Positions 9,210 through 16,735 are shown, counted from the stretch's first letter. The stretch is DNA of 64,000 nt from Punica granatum (GCF_007655135.1 NC_045130.1:9858001-9922000), one strand, 5' to 3'. Notes: a model not told the origin generated them from the letters alone. Program-made: numbers and translations.

Positions 9210-10837
9210 AGGCTTTAGATGGTATTGTGGCCACAAAAATGGCTGCAATCGAAGCACTCGTAAAAGAAGTCGAGAGCATCCAGCTCCAGAAGGAACAGCT
9301 TGCCAAGGTCCTTGGCATCGAAGTCGAAGAAAGGTCTCTCCCAGCTGAGACCAAGAAGGAGTCTTTACCAGAAGGTATTCAGGAACTTATTCCTGAGTAT
9401 ATGAAGCAATCTGCAGAACAACGAAGGAAAGAAGTCGGTGATCAAGGCACCTCCTCCTTCGTCCCAAAGCAATCTGCTGATCAGCTAAAAAAGAAATGGG
9501 CTGATTATTCTGATAATGAGGCAGAAGTGACTGAATCCAAGCTTTCAGTCACCCGCAAGGAGTCAGTAGAAGAGTCCAAGCTCTCTTCTACCCGCATTGA
9601 CGAGTCAGCTGCAGGGTCCAAGCTCCCAGCAGTCAGCACAGCAGTCTCTGTTGAGACCGTCCTTCCAGAAGAGTCTCTCTGGCAGCATGCCAAAGCAAAG
9701 AAATTCTACGTTATATTCAATGGTCCGATGCGTGGCATCTACGACGAGTGGCACAAAGTCTCCCTGCATGTCTCGGGGAAGCCTAACATCGTACACAAGA
9801 GTTACAAGACTCTTGAGTCTGCAAAGGACGCATTGAAGGAGTCTGGCAACACCTTTGCCGCAAAGGCTGCAGCGCCACCTTTCCCTCACAGGGAAGGTAT
9901 CAACAAGCTACGCAGTCTTGGAAGAATTCGTGGTGAGTCTTCCTCTACAGAAGTACCCACCATTTCAAGCATTCCCACTCGGGAAGAGTTTGAGAAGAAG
10001 CAAACTTTAACAGTCGAACAGTATCGCGAGCGTTTCACCCAGCTCGTGGAGTACAAGGAAGCCTATAAGTCAATGGGTTTCTATCCAGTCTGGCGCCATA
10101 CTTATGGCCCCAAGGCTATTATTCTACCGGAAGCATCATCTGAGACCGTTTATGAGTTCTTTATGAGCGGTCTGGTCGACACAATCTATGCCAACGGCAA
10201 ATCTATCAGCGAACAATTCAGAATGTTCAATGGTAGGTTCAAGGAAGCAATCGCTAAATTCTGCCACGGCGTTGTCGAAGGCAAGGATATTTATGTCAAA
10301 TGTCTTTCCTCTTATCCTGGATTTTTTCCAAGGGGGGAGGATGTTACAGCAGTCTCAGACAAACCAATTGATGCAGTCCACCTAGTGACAATCGGGAAGA
10401 GCAACATGAACTTCCCACCTATCGATTCTTGTCCATCAGAAGCTCTCCGTCAGGATAACAGAGATGGATATTATATAGTCAACTACATCGGTCTGTGCAA
10501 GCGTCTTCAGAACATGTCTGCACAGACGGCGGTTCGCTACAAGTCAGCCAGTATTCTGCTGGTGTCTCATCCAAGCAATCCAAAGTTCAAAATGAACGCA
10601 GCCCAGGAGCGGGTCTTAAGAGTCTTTGAAAGACCCATTTTGGATCTCGAAGTCTGCAAGCCCCGTAACAGGGCCGAACTCTGCAATAATCTCTCGGGCG
10701 CCAAAGGCGAATGGGTAGGCAACCACAAATGCCCATGTTGCAGTCCGAGTCCCAAGGAGTCCAGCCCAACAAAGTCTGAAGAAGCATCCAGCCCACTAAG
10801 AGTCTCTGAAGATGAGCTGGATCCCATAGAAGACTGA
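9197..10837 (+). CDS. Virus A TAV / viroplasmin-type protein (inclusion body matrix)
   Basis: 546 codons from the ATG at 9197, chosen because it overlaps the polymerase stop in the compact style of the rest of the genome; the frame upstream has only a TTG. An N-terminal coiled segment and a Lys/Ser/Glu-rich linker precede FYVIFNGPMRGIYDEW at about residues 170-185, the signature of the caulimovirus viroplasmin fold (an RNase H1 N-terminal-like hybrid-binding domain). The middle region (EEFEKKQTLTVEQYRERF onward) is where the translational transactivator core would lie. Near the C terminus is HKCPCC, a possible metal site. In cauliflower mosaic virus the homologue forms viral factories and lets ribosomes reinitiate on polycistronic RNA. 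The frame is intact. Its stop lies in an ocs-like enhancer element. Confidence 0.88.
   Translation: MEALKALDGIVATKMAAIEALVKEVESIQLQKEQLAKVLGIEVEERSLPAETKKESLPEGIQELIPEYMKQSAEQRRKEVGDQGTSSFVPKQSADQLKKKWADYSDNEAEVTESKLSVTRKESVEESKLSSTRIDESAAGSKLPAVSTAVSVETVLPEESLWQHAKAKKFYVIFNGPMRGIYDEWHKVSLHVSGKPNIVHKSYKTLESAKDALKESGNTFAAKAAAPPFPHREGINKLRSLGRIRGESSSTEVPTISSIPTREEFEKKQTLTVEQYRERFTQLVEYKEAYKSMGFYPVWRHTYGPKAIILPEASSETVYEFFMSGLVDTIYANGKSISEQFRMFNGRFKEAIAKFCHGVVEGKDIYVKCLSSYPGFFPRGEDVTAVSDKPIDAVHLVTIGKSNMNFPPIDSCPSEALRQDNRDGYYIVNYIGLCKRLQNMSAQTAVRYKSASILLVSHPSNPKFKMNAAQERVLRVFERPILDLEVCKPRNRAELCNNLSGAKGEWVGNHKCPCCSPSPKESSPTKSEEASSPLRVSEDELDPIED
10331..10340 (+). other. Purine tract in TAV gene
   Basis: AGGGGGGAGG with six G (10332-10337), preceded by a pyrimidine-rich stretch. 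Possible plus-strand priming site by analogy with caulimovirid gaps. Confidence 0.3.
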
Positions 10838-10854
10838 CGTAAGCCATTACGTCT
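10835..10854 (+). promoter_or_regulatory. ocs / as-1-like TGACG enhancer element
   Basis: TGACGTAAGCCATTACGTCT is close to the ocs consensus of two spaced TGACG half-sites bound by TGA-type bZIP factors, as in the as-1 element of the CaMV 35S promoter. It begins on the stop codon of the TAV gene, about 245 bp upstream of the TATA box. Confidence 0.7.
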
Positions 10855-11081
10855 GAAGGAATCTTACAGCTATGTGACAGCTGTACGCGTCGGCCACTAG
10901 GGCCTTGTCGTCTTATCCTTTTTCTTTTATGGCTCTGACACGATGTCCGCTGTCATCCATTACTTTTCGGTTAGTGCGCCTTTTGTCGGCCACTCTCCAC
11001 TTTCTCTAGATCTGAATCTCAGCCGTTGCTTATCAATGGTTGAGATGCGTCAGGAGGTATCCTCTATCCTCCTTCTCTTCC

Positions 11082-11088
11082 TATATAA
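11082..11088 (+). promoter_or_regulatory. TATA box of virus A pregenomic promoter
   Basis: TATATAAGG context in the only long non-coding region of virus A, downstream of the ocs-like element and upstream of a poly(A) signal. A start about 30 nt downstream would give a pregenomic RNA whose poly(A) signal lies roughly 165 nt further on. Confidence 0.75.
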
Positions 11089-11277
11089 GGGATCGACTTC
11101 CGTCGGTCTTAAGGGAGCGAAATAGGTGAGAGAAAGTAAGAGGTTGGGTTGAGACCAAGGGCAGAGGCATAGGAAGGTGTCCGCCGCCGTCGCCAAGGTA
11201 TATCCCCTGGAGCCCATTCCTCTCTCTACGTACCTCCGGTCCGTAAAGACCTAAAACTTCTTATCCAGTATTCTATT

Positions 11278-11283
11278 AATAAA
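11278..11283 (+). terminator. Poly(A) signal AATAAA, virus A
   Basis: AATAAA about 195 nt after the TATA box and 34 nt before the small ORF at 11317. In virus B the same arrangement is seen at 14919-14924, supporting a real signal. Confidence 0.7.
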
Positions 11284-11316
11284 ATCATCAGTATTCATTG
11301 ATATTCTGTGTCGAAA

Positions 11317-11475
11317 ATGTTTATTCTTGAAGTGTTTATGATTGTTCGTCCTGATAACATTCCAACTCTTAATGTTTATTCTTTTGAATCTTATAATGAT
11401 GCTCATTCATTCGTTCATTATATTCTTCGTGAATTCTCTGGTCTAATCTTTGAAATTCATTTAATTGAAGTCTAA
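11317..11475 (+). CDS. Small leader ORF before the movement protein, virus A
   Basis: A 52-codon frame starting MFILEVFMIVRPD and ending at the TAA at 11473-11475, 16 nt before the movement-protein ATG. Virus B has a 57-codon frame in the same place (14949-15122), with weak similarity around VYSFESYN against IYTYECLN. The position matches ORF VII of caulimoviruses and soymoviruses, a small non-essential gene just upstream of the movement protein. Function unknown. Confidence 0.55.
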   Translation: MFILEVFMIVRPDNIPTLNVYSFESYNDAHSFVHYILREFSGLIFEIHLIEV

Positions 11476-11491
11476 TTTTCTCTGAAGAGTC

Positions 11492-12514
11492 ATGGAAGAT
11501 CTATATTCTGTAGTGTCTTTGCGTGATGAGTCTGGAGATTACTCCACTGATATTCTTATAGAGGATGCTAGAATTACAGAAGTCGAACGTAATGGAGTCA
11601 TCACTCTGAAAGATGGATCTGGGTTCAGATCTAAGTCTAGGAAGAACCTGTTAGGTAGTCTTCTACATAGTCGTAAGAACATAGTCTGTCTAGGAAGAAC
11701 AGTCGAAGAATTCCCAATCAAACTTAGAGAAGCTAAGGGAGATAGGTGTCTAACACTAGTCAATTCTGAACAAGTCAATGAAAGAATCAAGAAAATGAAG
11801 GAGTCTGATAGATCCAAAATAGGTTGGATACATGTATCTACTATCCAGATCTTGATAAAGTCTACTTTCCGTAGAGGAATTCATTGTCCAGTCAGAATAG
11901 TAGTCATTGATAATCGCATGACGCGAGATTCAGAAAAAGTCATAGGAATCATCTCTGGTGATTTAGGTTATTCAGTCGTCAAGTTTAATGTAACTTGTAA
12001 TTATGCTATTCCTCTTTCTTCATCCAAATTCAACAGTTCCTTAGGTCTCCTCTTTGAATTAGAGCGTAAGGATATCATGGAAGATGCCGATATTCCTTTT
12101 AGCATCACATACGCTTGCTCGTATGCTCTTAGTAACAGTCATCATTCTGTAGAATTCATAAACAAGGATAAAATAGTCATAGATGAACTCTTTGCTAGAA
12201 CATCTACTAGGCTAGAGCCAATCTCTCGTCTACCTTTACCAGCAATCGAAGAAGCTAGTTCTTCTCGTCTAGTCAAAGTCCCAGAGACTATCTCTGAACC
12301 TTTAACGGTAAGTAGAATTCGTGAAAACCTTGATAGGTTAGAAAGTCTTAGATTGAAAGATTATTCTGATAAAGGGTCTGTCGTCAGTCAGGATGAAATT
12401 CTGGAGAAAGCTCCTGAAGTCATAGTTCTACCCCATAGGGAAGACATAGCAGATCTCAAAAGTCAAGTCAATGAACTTAGTATTCTTACTAAGGATCTGT
12501 CTCGAAGAATTTAA
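11492..12514 (+). CDS. Virus A cell-to-cell movement protein, 30K superfamily
   Basis: 340 codons. The core matches caulimovirid movement proteins: GWIHVSTIQILIKSTF (about residues 110-125), then VVIDNRM with the family-typical Asp near residue 139, then SGDLGYSVVKFNVTCNY. These proteins form tubules in plasmodesmata. The C terminus (LKSQVNELSILTKDLSRRI) is a short coiled coil; in CaMV the corresponding tail binds the virion-associated protein. The virus B homologue at 15131-16078 is clearly related but diverged. The frame is intact. The 3' third of this gene is repeated at 13490-13850, and its very end at 4044-4134. Confidence 0.9.
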   Translation: MEDLYSVVSLRDESGDYSTDILIEDARITEVERNGVITLKDGSGFRSKSRKNLLGSLLHSRKNIVCLGRTVEEFPIKLREAKGDRCLTLVNSEQVNERIKKMKESDRSKIGWIHVSTIQILIKSTFRRGIHCPVRIVVIDNRMTRDSEKVIGIISGDLGYSVVKFNVTCNYAIPLSSSKFNSSLGLLFELERKDIMEDADIPFSITYACSYALSNSHHSVEFINKDKIVIDELFARTSTRLEPISRLPLPAIEEASSSRLVKVPETISEPLTVSRIRENLDRLESLRLKDYSDKGSVVSQDEILEKAPEVIVLPHREDIADLKSQVNELSILTKDLSRRI

Positions 12515-12699
12515 GTCGCTTGACAAGCCCATGTTAATTACCCCGGTTTCACAGTCAAAAGTCCCATGGTGATAAGCCACTCAATGCAGTCATATTCATT
12601 GAAGCATAGCTTATGAAACATTCTGTGAAGCATCTGTCAGACATGGTGAGACTGTCGAGGAAAGCTTCTAAAATTCTTTTATTCTGATTCTTAGGAAAG

Positions 12700-13071
12700 A
12701 TGCACCGTTCAAAGCACCCTAGGTTGCAGAAGTCCATAAGATTCGGTCCCCCAAGACCATCTAGGAAGAGAGCTCATGAAGAAAACAGTCTTGAGATCAC
12801 AACTCAGCCACAGTCTAGATCCTACCAAGAAATAGTCCATTCTATTCCTCAGGATAGAAAGTTTTATCTCACTGAAGTGATCTGGAATTTAGAAGTCATC
12901 CATTTGAAGGAGTATTCGGTTAACGAACAGCTCTATCTCCTGGAATCTAAGAAGTCTAGAATGAAGCTAGGAATCAGAACAGTAGATTTCTGTTCAGAAT
13001 GTAGTCCTTATGTATTTTTCGATAAACAGTCTGGTTGGAAGGTTGTTCCTTCTGAGTCATGTTCTTGTTAA
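12700..13071 (+). CDS. Unknown small protein, CxxC type (ORF II-like), virus A
   Basis: 123 codons. Basic N terminus, then SRSYQEIVHSI, a middle segment NEQLYLLE, and a C-terminal pair of cysteines in CSECSPYVFFDKQSGWKV before SESCSC. Homologues are present twice more (14040-14405 and 16220-16534); all keep the Cys pair followed by Trp, suggesting a small metal-binding or redox fold. It occupies the place of caulimovirus ORF II but shows no resemblance I can recognise to aphid transmission factors. The last 13 nt overlap the hydrophobic ORF at 13059. Function unknown. Confidence 0.75.
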   Translation: MHRSKHPRLQKSIRFGPPRPSRKRAHEENSLEITTQPQSRSYQEIVHSIPQDRKFYLTEVIWNLEVIHLKEYSVNEQLYLLESKKSRMKLGIRTVDFCSECSPYVFFDKQSGWKVVPSESCSC

Positions 13072-13178
13072 TTGCATTCTTGTATGCAGTCAGCAGTCTT
13101 AATTTCCCTGCTTTACAAGTTATCATTCTGTGTATTTTTATCTGGATTCAAATAATGAAAAGTCTTTCTGATTATTAG
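13059..13178 (+). CDS. Tiny hydrophobic (membrane) ORF, virus A
   Basis: 39 codons starting at an ATG inside the last codons of the preceding gene, in another frame, and ending 2 nt before the next ATG. Two hydrophobic stretches (FLLIAFLYAV and VIILCIFIWI), then a polar tail KSLSDY. The copy at 14393-14515 differs mostly at synonymous or conservative sites, and virus B has a 46-codon hydrophobic ORF in the same slot with an ATGA overlap. Overlapping starts, placement in three copies and conserved hydropathy argue for a translated transmembrane peptide, perhaps a membrane anchor used in movement. No known family recognised. Confidence 0.7.
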   Translation: MFLLIAFLYAVSSLNFPALQVIILCIFIWIQIMKSLSDY

Positions 13179-13180
13179 CA

Positions 13181-13474
13181 ATGGATCCCCTTGCTCGTGA
13201 ATTAACAGTCAGAATTTTGTCTCATATTCTTCGTTTAGTCCGTTCTGGTAACGAAGATCAAGTCGTTGAACGATTAAAGTCTGTTGGTTATGAAACTTTA
13301 CGTCATTTTGATGTAGTTTTAGAGTCTGTAATTAGGCGTTGTGAGAACCCTAGTCTTCTTATGAAATTAGTCGAGTGTCGAGCCTATGTTAATAGGGCTA
13401 TAACCGAGTCTCTTGTAGATAGAATTCGTAGGAATCCTCCTGCCAGTCCGGAAAATTCCTCGTCTAATCCATAG
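13181..13474 (+). CDS. Unknown small helical protein (ORF III-like), virus A
   Basis: 97 codons beginning MDPLARELTVRILSHILRL. Predominantly helical with alternating hydrophobic and charged residues and a conserved segment KLVECRAYV. A second copy at 14515-14784 shares more than half its residues, including RILSHILRL and DRIRRNP. There is no equivalent in virus B, where the primer-binding site follows the hydrophobic ORF directly. Function unknown. Confidence 0.7.
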   Translation: MDPLARELTVRILSHILRLVRSGNEDQVVERLKSVGYETLRHFDVVLESVIRRCENPSLLMKLVECRAYVNRAITESLVDRIRRNPPASPENSSSNP

Positions 13475-13489
13475 TAATCTTCTAGTATA

Positions 13490-13850
13490 ATTCATAAACA
13501 AAGATAAAATAGTCATAGACGAACTCTTTGCTAGAACCTCAACCAGGTTAGAGCCAATCACTCGTCTACCTTTGCCAATCATCGAAGAAGCTAGTTCTTC
13601 TCGTATAGTCAAAGTCCCAGAAACAATCTCTGAACCCTTAACGGTCAGTAGGATTCGTGAAAACCTTGATAGGTTAGAAAGTCTTAGGTTAAAAGATTAT
13701 TCTGATAAAGGGTCTGTAGTCAGTCAGGATGAAATCTTGGAGAAAGCTCCAGAAGTAATAGTTCTACCCCATAGGGAAGATATAGCAGATCTTAAAAGTC
13801 AGGTTAATGAACTTAGTATTCTTACTAAGGATCTCTCTAGGAGAATTTGA
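13490..13850 (+). pseudogene. Movement-protein 3' fragment (tandem duplication)
   Basis: Matches 12155-12514, with the last 80 or so codons nearly identical at protein level. Coding can be followed from EFINKDKIVIDELF without its 5' two thirds. An internal ATG at 13572 leaves a 92-codon frame made of the linker and the coiled-coil tail only. It begins the second small-ORF cassette. Confidence 0.85.
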
Positions 13851-14039
13851 GTCGCTTGACAAGCTCAGGTTAATCACCCGAGTTTCAGAATCAAATAGCC
13901 CATGCTCCGGCAAGGCCTCTCGATGCAGTCATATTCATTGAAGCATAGCTTGTGAAACATTCTGTGAAGCATACTCCCAACACATGGTGAGATCTCTGAG
14001 GAAAGCTTCTCATTTCTTTTATTTTGATTCTTTTGTAGA

Positions 14040-14405
14040 ATGCGTCAGTCTAGGTTTCAGAAATTCCGTCTACCAAGAAGGTTGAGAAAGATGTCTAGGA
14101 AAAGATTCCTTGAAGAAAATACTCTTAAGATAGAGACTTCAGCTCAGCTTAGAAGCTACCAAGAAATAGTCCACACTATCCAGCCTAATAGGAAGATTCG
14201 ACTTACTGAAGTAATCTGGATAGGCGAGAAGATTCATCTCATGAATTTCTCTCCCAACGAGCAGTTATATCTCCTAGAAGCTAGCGCATCTAGAAAAAAG
14301 ATAGGAGTCAAAGTTGCAGAATTCTGTTTTGAGTGTAGTCCTTATGTGTTCTTTGATAAACAGTCTGGTTGGAAGGTTATCCCTTCTGAGTCATGCTCTT
14401 GTTAA
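14040..14405 (+). CDS. Unknown small CxxC protein, second copy (A')
   Basis: 121 codons, roughly 60% identical to the protein at 12700-13071; the C-terminal CFECSPYVFFDKQSGWKV is almost unchanged while the N-terminal 40 residues differ widely. It is much more diverged than the adjoining movement-protein tail, so the cassette is probably from a related virus strain rather than a simple local duplication. The frame is intact and overlaps the hydrophobic ORF. Confidence 0.72.
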   Translation: MRQSRFQKFRLPRRLRKMSRKRFLEENTLKIETSAQLRSYQEIVHTIQPNRKIRLTEVIWIGEKIHLMNFSPNEQLYLLEASASRKKIGVKVAEFCFECSPYVFFDKQSGWKVIPSESCSC

Positions 14406-14515
14406 TTGCATTCTTGTTTGCAGTATCTTCTATTAATTTCTTGCCCTTGCAAGTTATTATTCTATGTATCTTTATCTGGATTCATATAATGAAAAGTCTG
14501 TCTGATTTTGAGTAA
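14393..14515 (+). CDS. Tiny hydrophobic ORF, second copy (A')
   Basis: 40 codons, MLLLIAFLFAVSS onward, with the second hydrophobic stretch VIILCIFIWI identical to the first copy. The start overlaps the preceding gene; the stop overlaps the next start as TAATG (14513-14517). Most nucleotide differences from 13059-13178 are synonymous, evidence for selection on the peptide. Confidence 0.7.
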   Translation: MLLLIAFLFAVSSINFLPLQVIILCIFIWIHIMKSLSDFE

Positions 14516-14784
14516 TGGATCAGTCTGATCGGAATCTTACTATTAGAATTCTATCTCATATCTTGAGACTAACCCGTCTTGAGCGTCAGGATGATGCTGT
14601 TAATGCTTTGAAGTCTGTAGGATTAGAAACCTTGCAGATTTTTGATAGAGTCTTATCATCTGTCATAGATAGATGTCCATCAGAAAGTCTTTTGATAAAA
14701 TTAGTCGAGTGTAAAGCCTGTGTCACTAGGGCTATTCATGAGTCATTACGTGATAGGATCCGTAGAAATCCTGTCAATCCATAG
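14515..14784 (+). CDS. Unknown small helical protein, second copy (A')
   Basis: 89 codons, homologous to 13181-13474 with shared RILSHILRL, KLVEC and DRIRRNP segments and a shorter C terminus. Its 3' end forms the left arm of the perfect inverted repeat at 14744-14846. Confidence 0.7.
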   Translation: MDQSDRNLTIRILSHILRLTRLERQDDAVNALKSVGLETLQIFDRVLSSVIDRCPSESLLIKLVECKACVTRAIHESLRDRIRRNPVNP

Positions 14785-14846
14785 TATTCTTTTTAGTATA
14801 ATCCGCGTGTGATTGACAGGATTTCTACGGATCCTATCACGTAATG
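14744..14846. repeat. 36 bp perfect inverted repeat at the A'/B junction
   Basis: 14744-14779 and 14811-14846 are exact reverse complements with a 31-base loop. The left arm is coding sequence of the small helical protein; the right arm is its fold-back copy. It marks a template-switch or hairpin-mediated junction between the two viral blocks. Confidence 0.95.
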
Positions 14847-14856
14847 GAGTCATTAC

Positions 14857-14964
14857 GAGCATGAATCATCTTAGGAGTGTATTTATCTGTTTGATTTCCT
14901 GTATACAGTTTGATCTTGAATAAATTGTGTGAAGTATTATTCATAATTATGAGCATGAATCATC
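14857..14964. repeat. 14 bp direct repeat across the A'/B junction
   Basis: GAGCATGAATCATC occurs at 14857-14870 and at 14951-14964, where it covers the second codon onward of the virus B small ORF. Possible footprint of the joining event. Confidence 0.8.
14919..14924 (+). terminator. Poly(A) signal AATAAA, virus B
   Basis: AATAAA 25 nt before the virus B small ORF, the same arrangement as 11278-11283 in virus A. The promoter region of virus B upstream of it is not in the window. Confidence 0.5.
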
Positions 14965-15122
14965 CGTTGCCCATCTATACTTATGAATGTTTAAATACTC
15001 TTGTTGGTTTGATCTTATTTACTCTGGATATGTTTGATATTAATCAAGATACAGTTCCATTTGAACTTTTATATGTTATAGTGCGAACAATTACTTTCGA
15101 TATTCTTAGAAGATTTAATTAA
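14949..15122 (+). CDS. Small leader ORF before the movement protein, virus B
   Basis: 57 codons starting MSMNHPLPIYTYEC, hydrophobic in the middle, ending 8 nt before the movement-protein ATG. Positional equivalent of 11317-11475. Function unknown. Confidence 0.5.
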   Translation: MSMNHPLPIYTYECLNTLVGLILFTLDMFDINQDTVPFELLYVIVRTITFDILRRFN

Positions 15123-15130
15123 AGTTACTT

Positions 15131-16078
15131 ATGGAAGATTTATATTCAGTTGTATCTCTTAGAGACGATAGAGGTGAATATTCTACTGATATACTTATTG
15201 AAGATGCAAAGATTTCTGAAGTAGAGAAAAAAGGAAACATTACTCTAAAAGAAGGCTATGGTTTGAAAAGAAAACGATCTGATGGATTTTTGAATCTGTT
15301 TAACAAAGATAGAACCAATATTTTATATTTTGGAAAAACTGTTGAAGAATTTCAAATTCGTTTGAAAGAAGCTAAAGGTGATAGATGTTTGACTGTCTTG
15401 AATTCCGAACAAGTTGATGCTAGAATTAAGAAAATGAAGGAATCTCATAGATCTAAGATTGGTTGGATACATGTTGGAACTATTCAGATTTTGATTAAGT
15501 CTACTTTTCGTAGAAATATCCACTGCCCTGTTAGAATTGCTGTGATTGATAATAGAATGACTAAAAACTGTGATAAGATACTTGGGGTAATTACTGGAGA
15601 TCTTGGATATGGAGTTGTTAAATTCGATGTTACTTGTAATTATGCTGTTCCGCTTGCATCTAGTTGTTTTAATAATTCGATTGGAATCTGGTTTGAATTA
15701 ATGAATAAAGATATTATGCAAGAAACTGATATTCCGTTTTCTATTACTTATGCTACATCTTATGGTTTAAGCAACTCTCATCATAGTGTAGAATTTATTA
15801 ATAAAGATAAGATTGTTATTGAAGATTTATTTGCTAGAACAAGCACTAGATTAGAATTTATTGAAAGATTACCTTCCACTAGTAATACTAGATTGTTGAA
15901 ATCTGAAAGCTTTAGAATCACTGCACCTATATCTGTTGGAAAAGAACCAATGTTAGATGAGAAACCTCAGGAAGCACCTGCTGTTATACACTTACCAATG
16001 AAATCTGATTTAGATGAGATTAAAAATCAAGTTAGAGAACTAAATGTTTTGACTCAGGATTTATCTAGAAGAATTTGA
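15131..16078 (+). CDS. Virus B movement protein, 30K superfamily
   Basis: 315 codons, intact. Starts MEDLYSVVSLRDDRGEYSTD, nearly the same as virus A, and keeps GWIHVGTIQILIKSTFRR, the VIDNRM Asp segment, and the coiled-coil end DLSRRI. It lacks much of the linker found in virus A. Codon use is AT-rich and the AGTC-rich style of virus A is absent, so this is a distinct virus lineage rather than a decayed copy. Confidence 0.9.
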   Translation: MEDLYSVVSLRDDRGEYSTDILIEDAKISEVEKKGNITLKEGYGLKRKRSDGFLNLFNKDRTNILYFGKTVEEFQIRLKEAKGDRCLTVLNSEQVDARIKKMKESHRSKIGWIHVGTIQILIKSTFRRNIHCPVRIAVIDNRMTKNCDKILGVITGDLGYGVVKFDVTCNYAVPLASSCFNNSIGIWFELMNKDIMQETDIPFSITYATSYGLSNSHHSVEFINKDKIVIEDLFARTSTRLEFIERLPSTSNTRLLKSESFRITAPISVGKEPMLDEKPQEAPAVIHLPMKSDLDEIKNQVRELNVLTQDLSRRI

Positions 16079-16219
16079 TAGGATCCAGCCTAAAGGACAA
16101 GCTTGAAGTAAAATTCAAGTTCTTTGATCATACTAAACGTTTAGCCTGATTTGTATTCCTTGTACTAAAGGAATCTTTGAATACAGGAGTGCGAGATTGA
16201 TCAAAGGGACTAAGGTTTT

Positions 16220-16534
16220 ATGGATCCTGGATCTTCTTCTTCTTGTAGAAAACGATTTAGAGAAAATGAGACTTTACAATTAGATTCTGAAATGAAATGG
16301 AAAGATTTTTCTGCTGCTATATATACTATTTCAAAAGATAGAAGATTTCAGTTGATTGAATTGATGTCTAAAGAAACTATTCATTTGAAAAACTTTTGTG
16401 ATAATGAAGTAATTTATTTAGTAAAAGGAATTCAGCATAGAAACAATTTGGGTATAAATTGTGCAATTATATGTGAAGATTGTAAACCAACTATAGTATG
16501 GAATCAAAGAAATGGATTTGTAATTTTAAAATGA
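16220..16534 (+). CDS. Unknown small CxxC protein, virus B
   Basis: 104 codons, related to 12700-13071 through the middle segment (WKDFSAAIYTISKDRRFQLIE against YQEIVHSIPQDRKFYLTEV) and a C-terminal CEDCKPTIVWNQRNGF that keeps the Cys pair. Its stop overlaps the hydrophobic ORF start as ATGA (16531-16534). Confidence 0.72.
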   Translation: MDPGSSSSCRKRFRENETLQLDSEMKWKDFSAAIYTISKDRRFQLIELMSKETIHLKNFCDNEVIYLVKGIQHRNNLGINCAIICEDCKPTIVWNQRNGFVILK

Positions 16535-16671
16535 CTTGGTTTCCAGTTGTATTTTGTATATTATGTATTATTATCTCTTTAATGTTTTGGGAATCTGTCT
16601 GTATAATTATCCTATGTTTCTTTACATGGTTATATATTTTGTTATCCTTTGAAGCATCTGGAATTCCTTGA
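16531..16671 (+). CDS. Tiny hydrophobic ORF, virus B
   Basis: 46 codons, MTWFPVVFCILCIIISLMFW onward, dominated by Ile, Leu, Phe, Cys and Trp, with a short tail EASGIP. It has the same slot and the same overlap style as the two virus A copies. Sequence identity is low but hydropathy and size match. Predicted single or double membrane-spanning peptide. Confidence 0.65.
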   Translation: MTWFPVVFCILCIIISLMFWESVCIIILCFFTWLYILLSFEASGIP

Positions 16672-16735
16672 TAATCTGTGTTTGTACAATTTCATTCTGT
16701 GAGATTTTATAATAGATATTCCGCGTGTAAAAACT

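Larger units (their letters stand above)
10838..11316 (+). promoter_or_regulatory. Virus A intergenic promoter and leader region
   Basis: About 480 bp without a convincing gene between the TAV stop and the small leader ORF. It holds the ocs-like element, several TGACA/TGTCA repeats (10870-10960), the TATA box at 11082 and AATAAA at 11278-11283. This is the usual large intergenic region of a caulimovirid. Confidence 0.75.
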
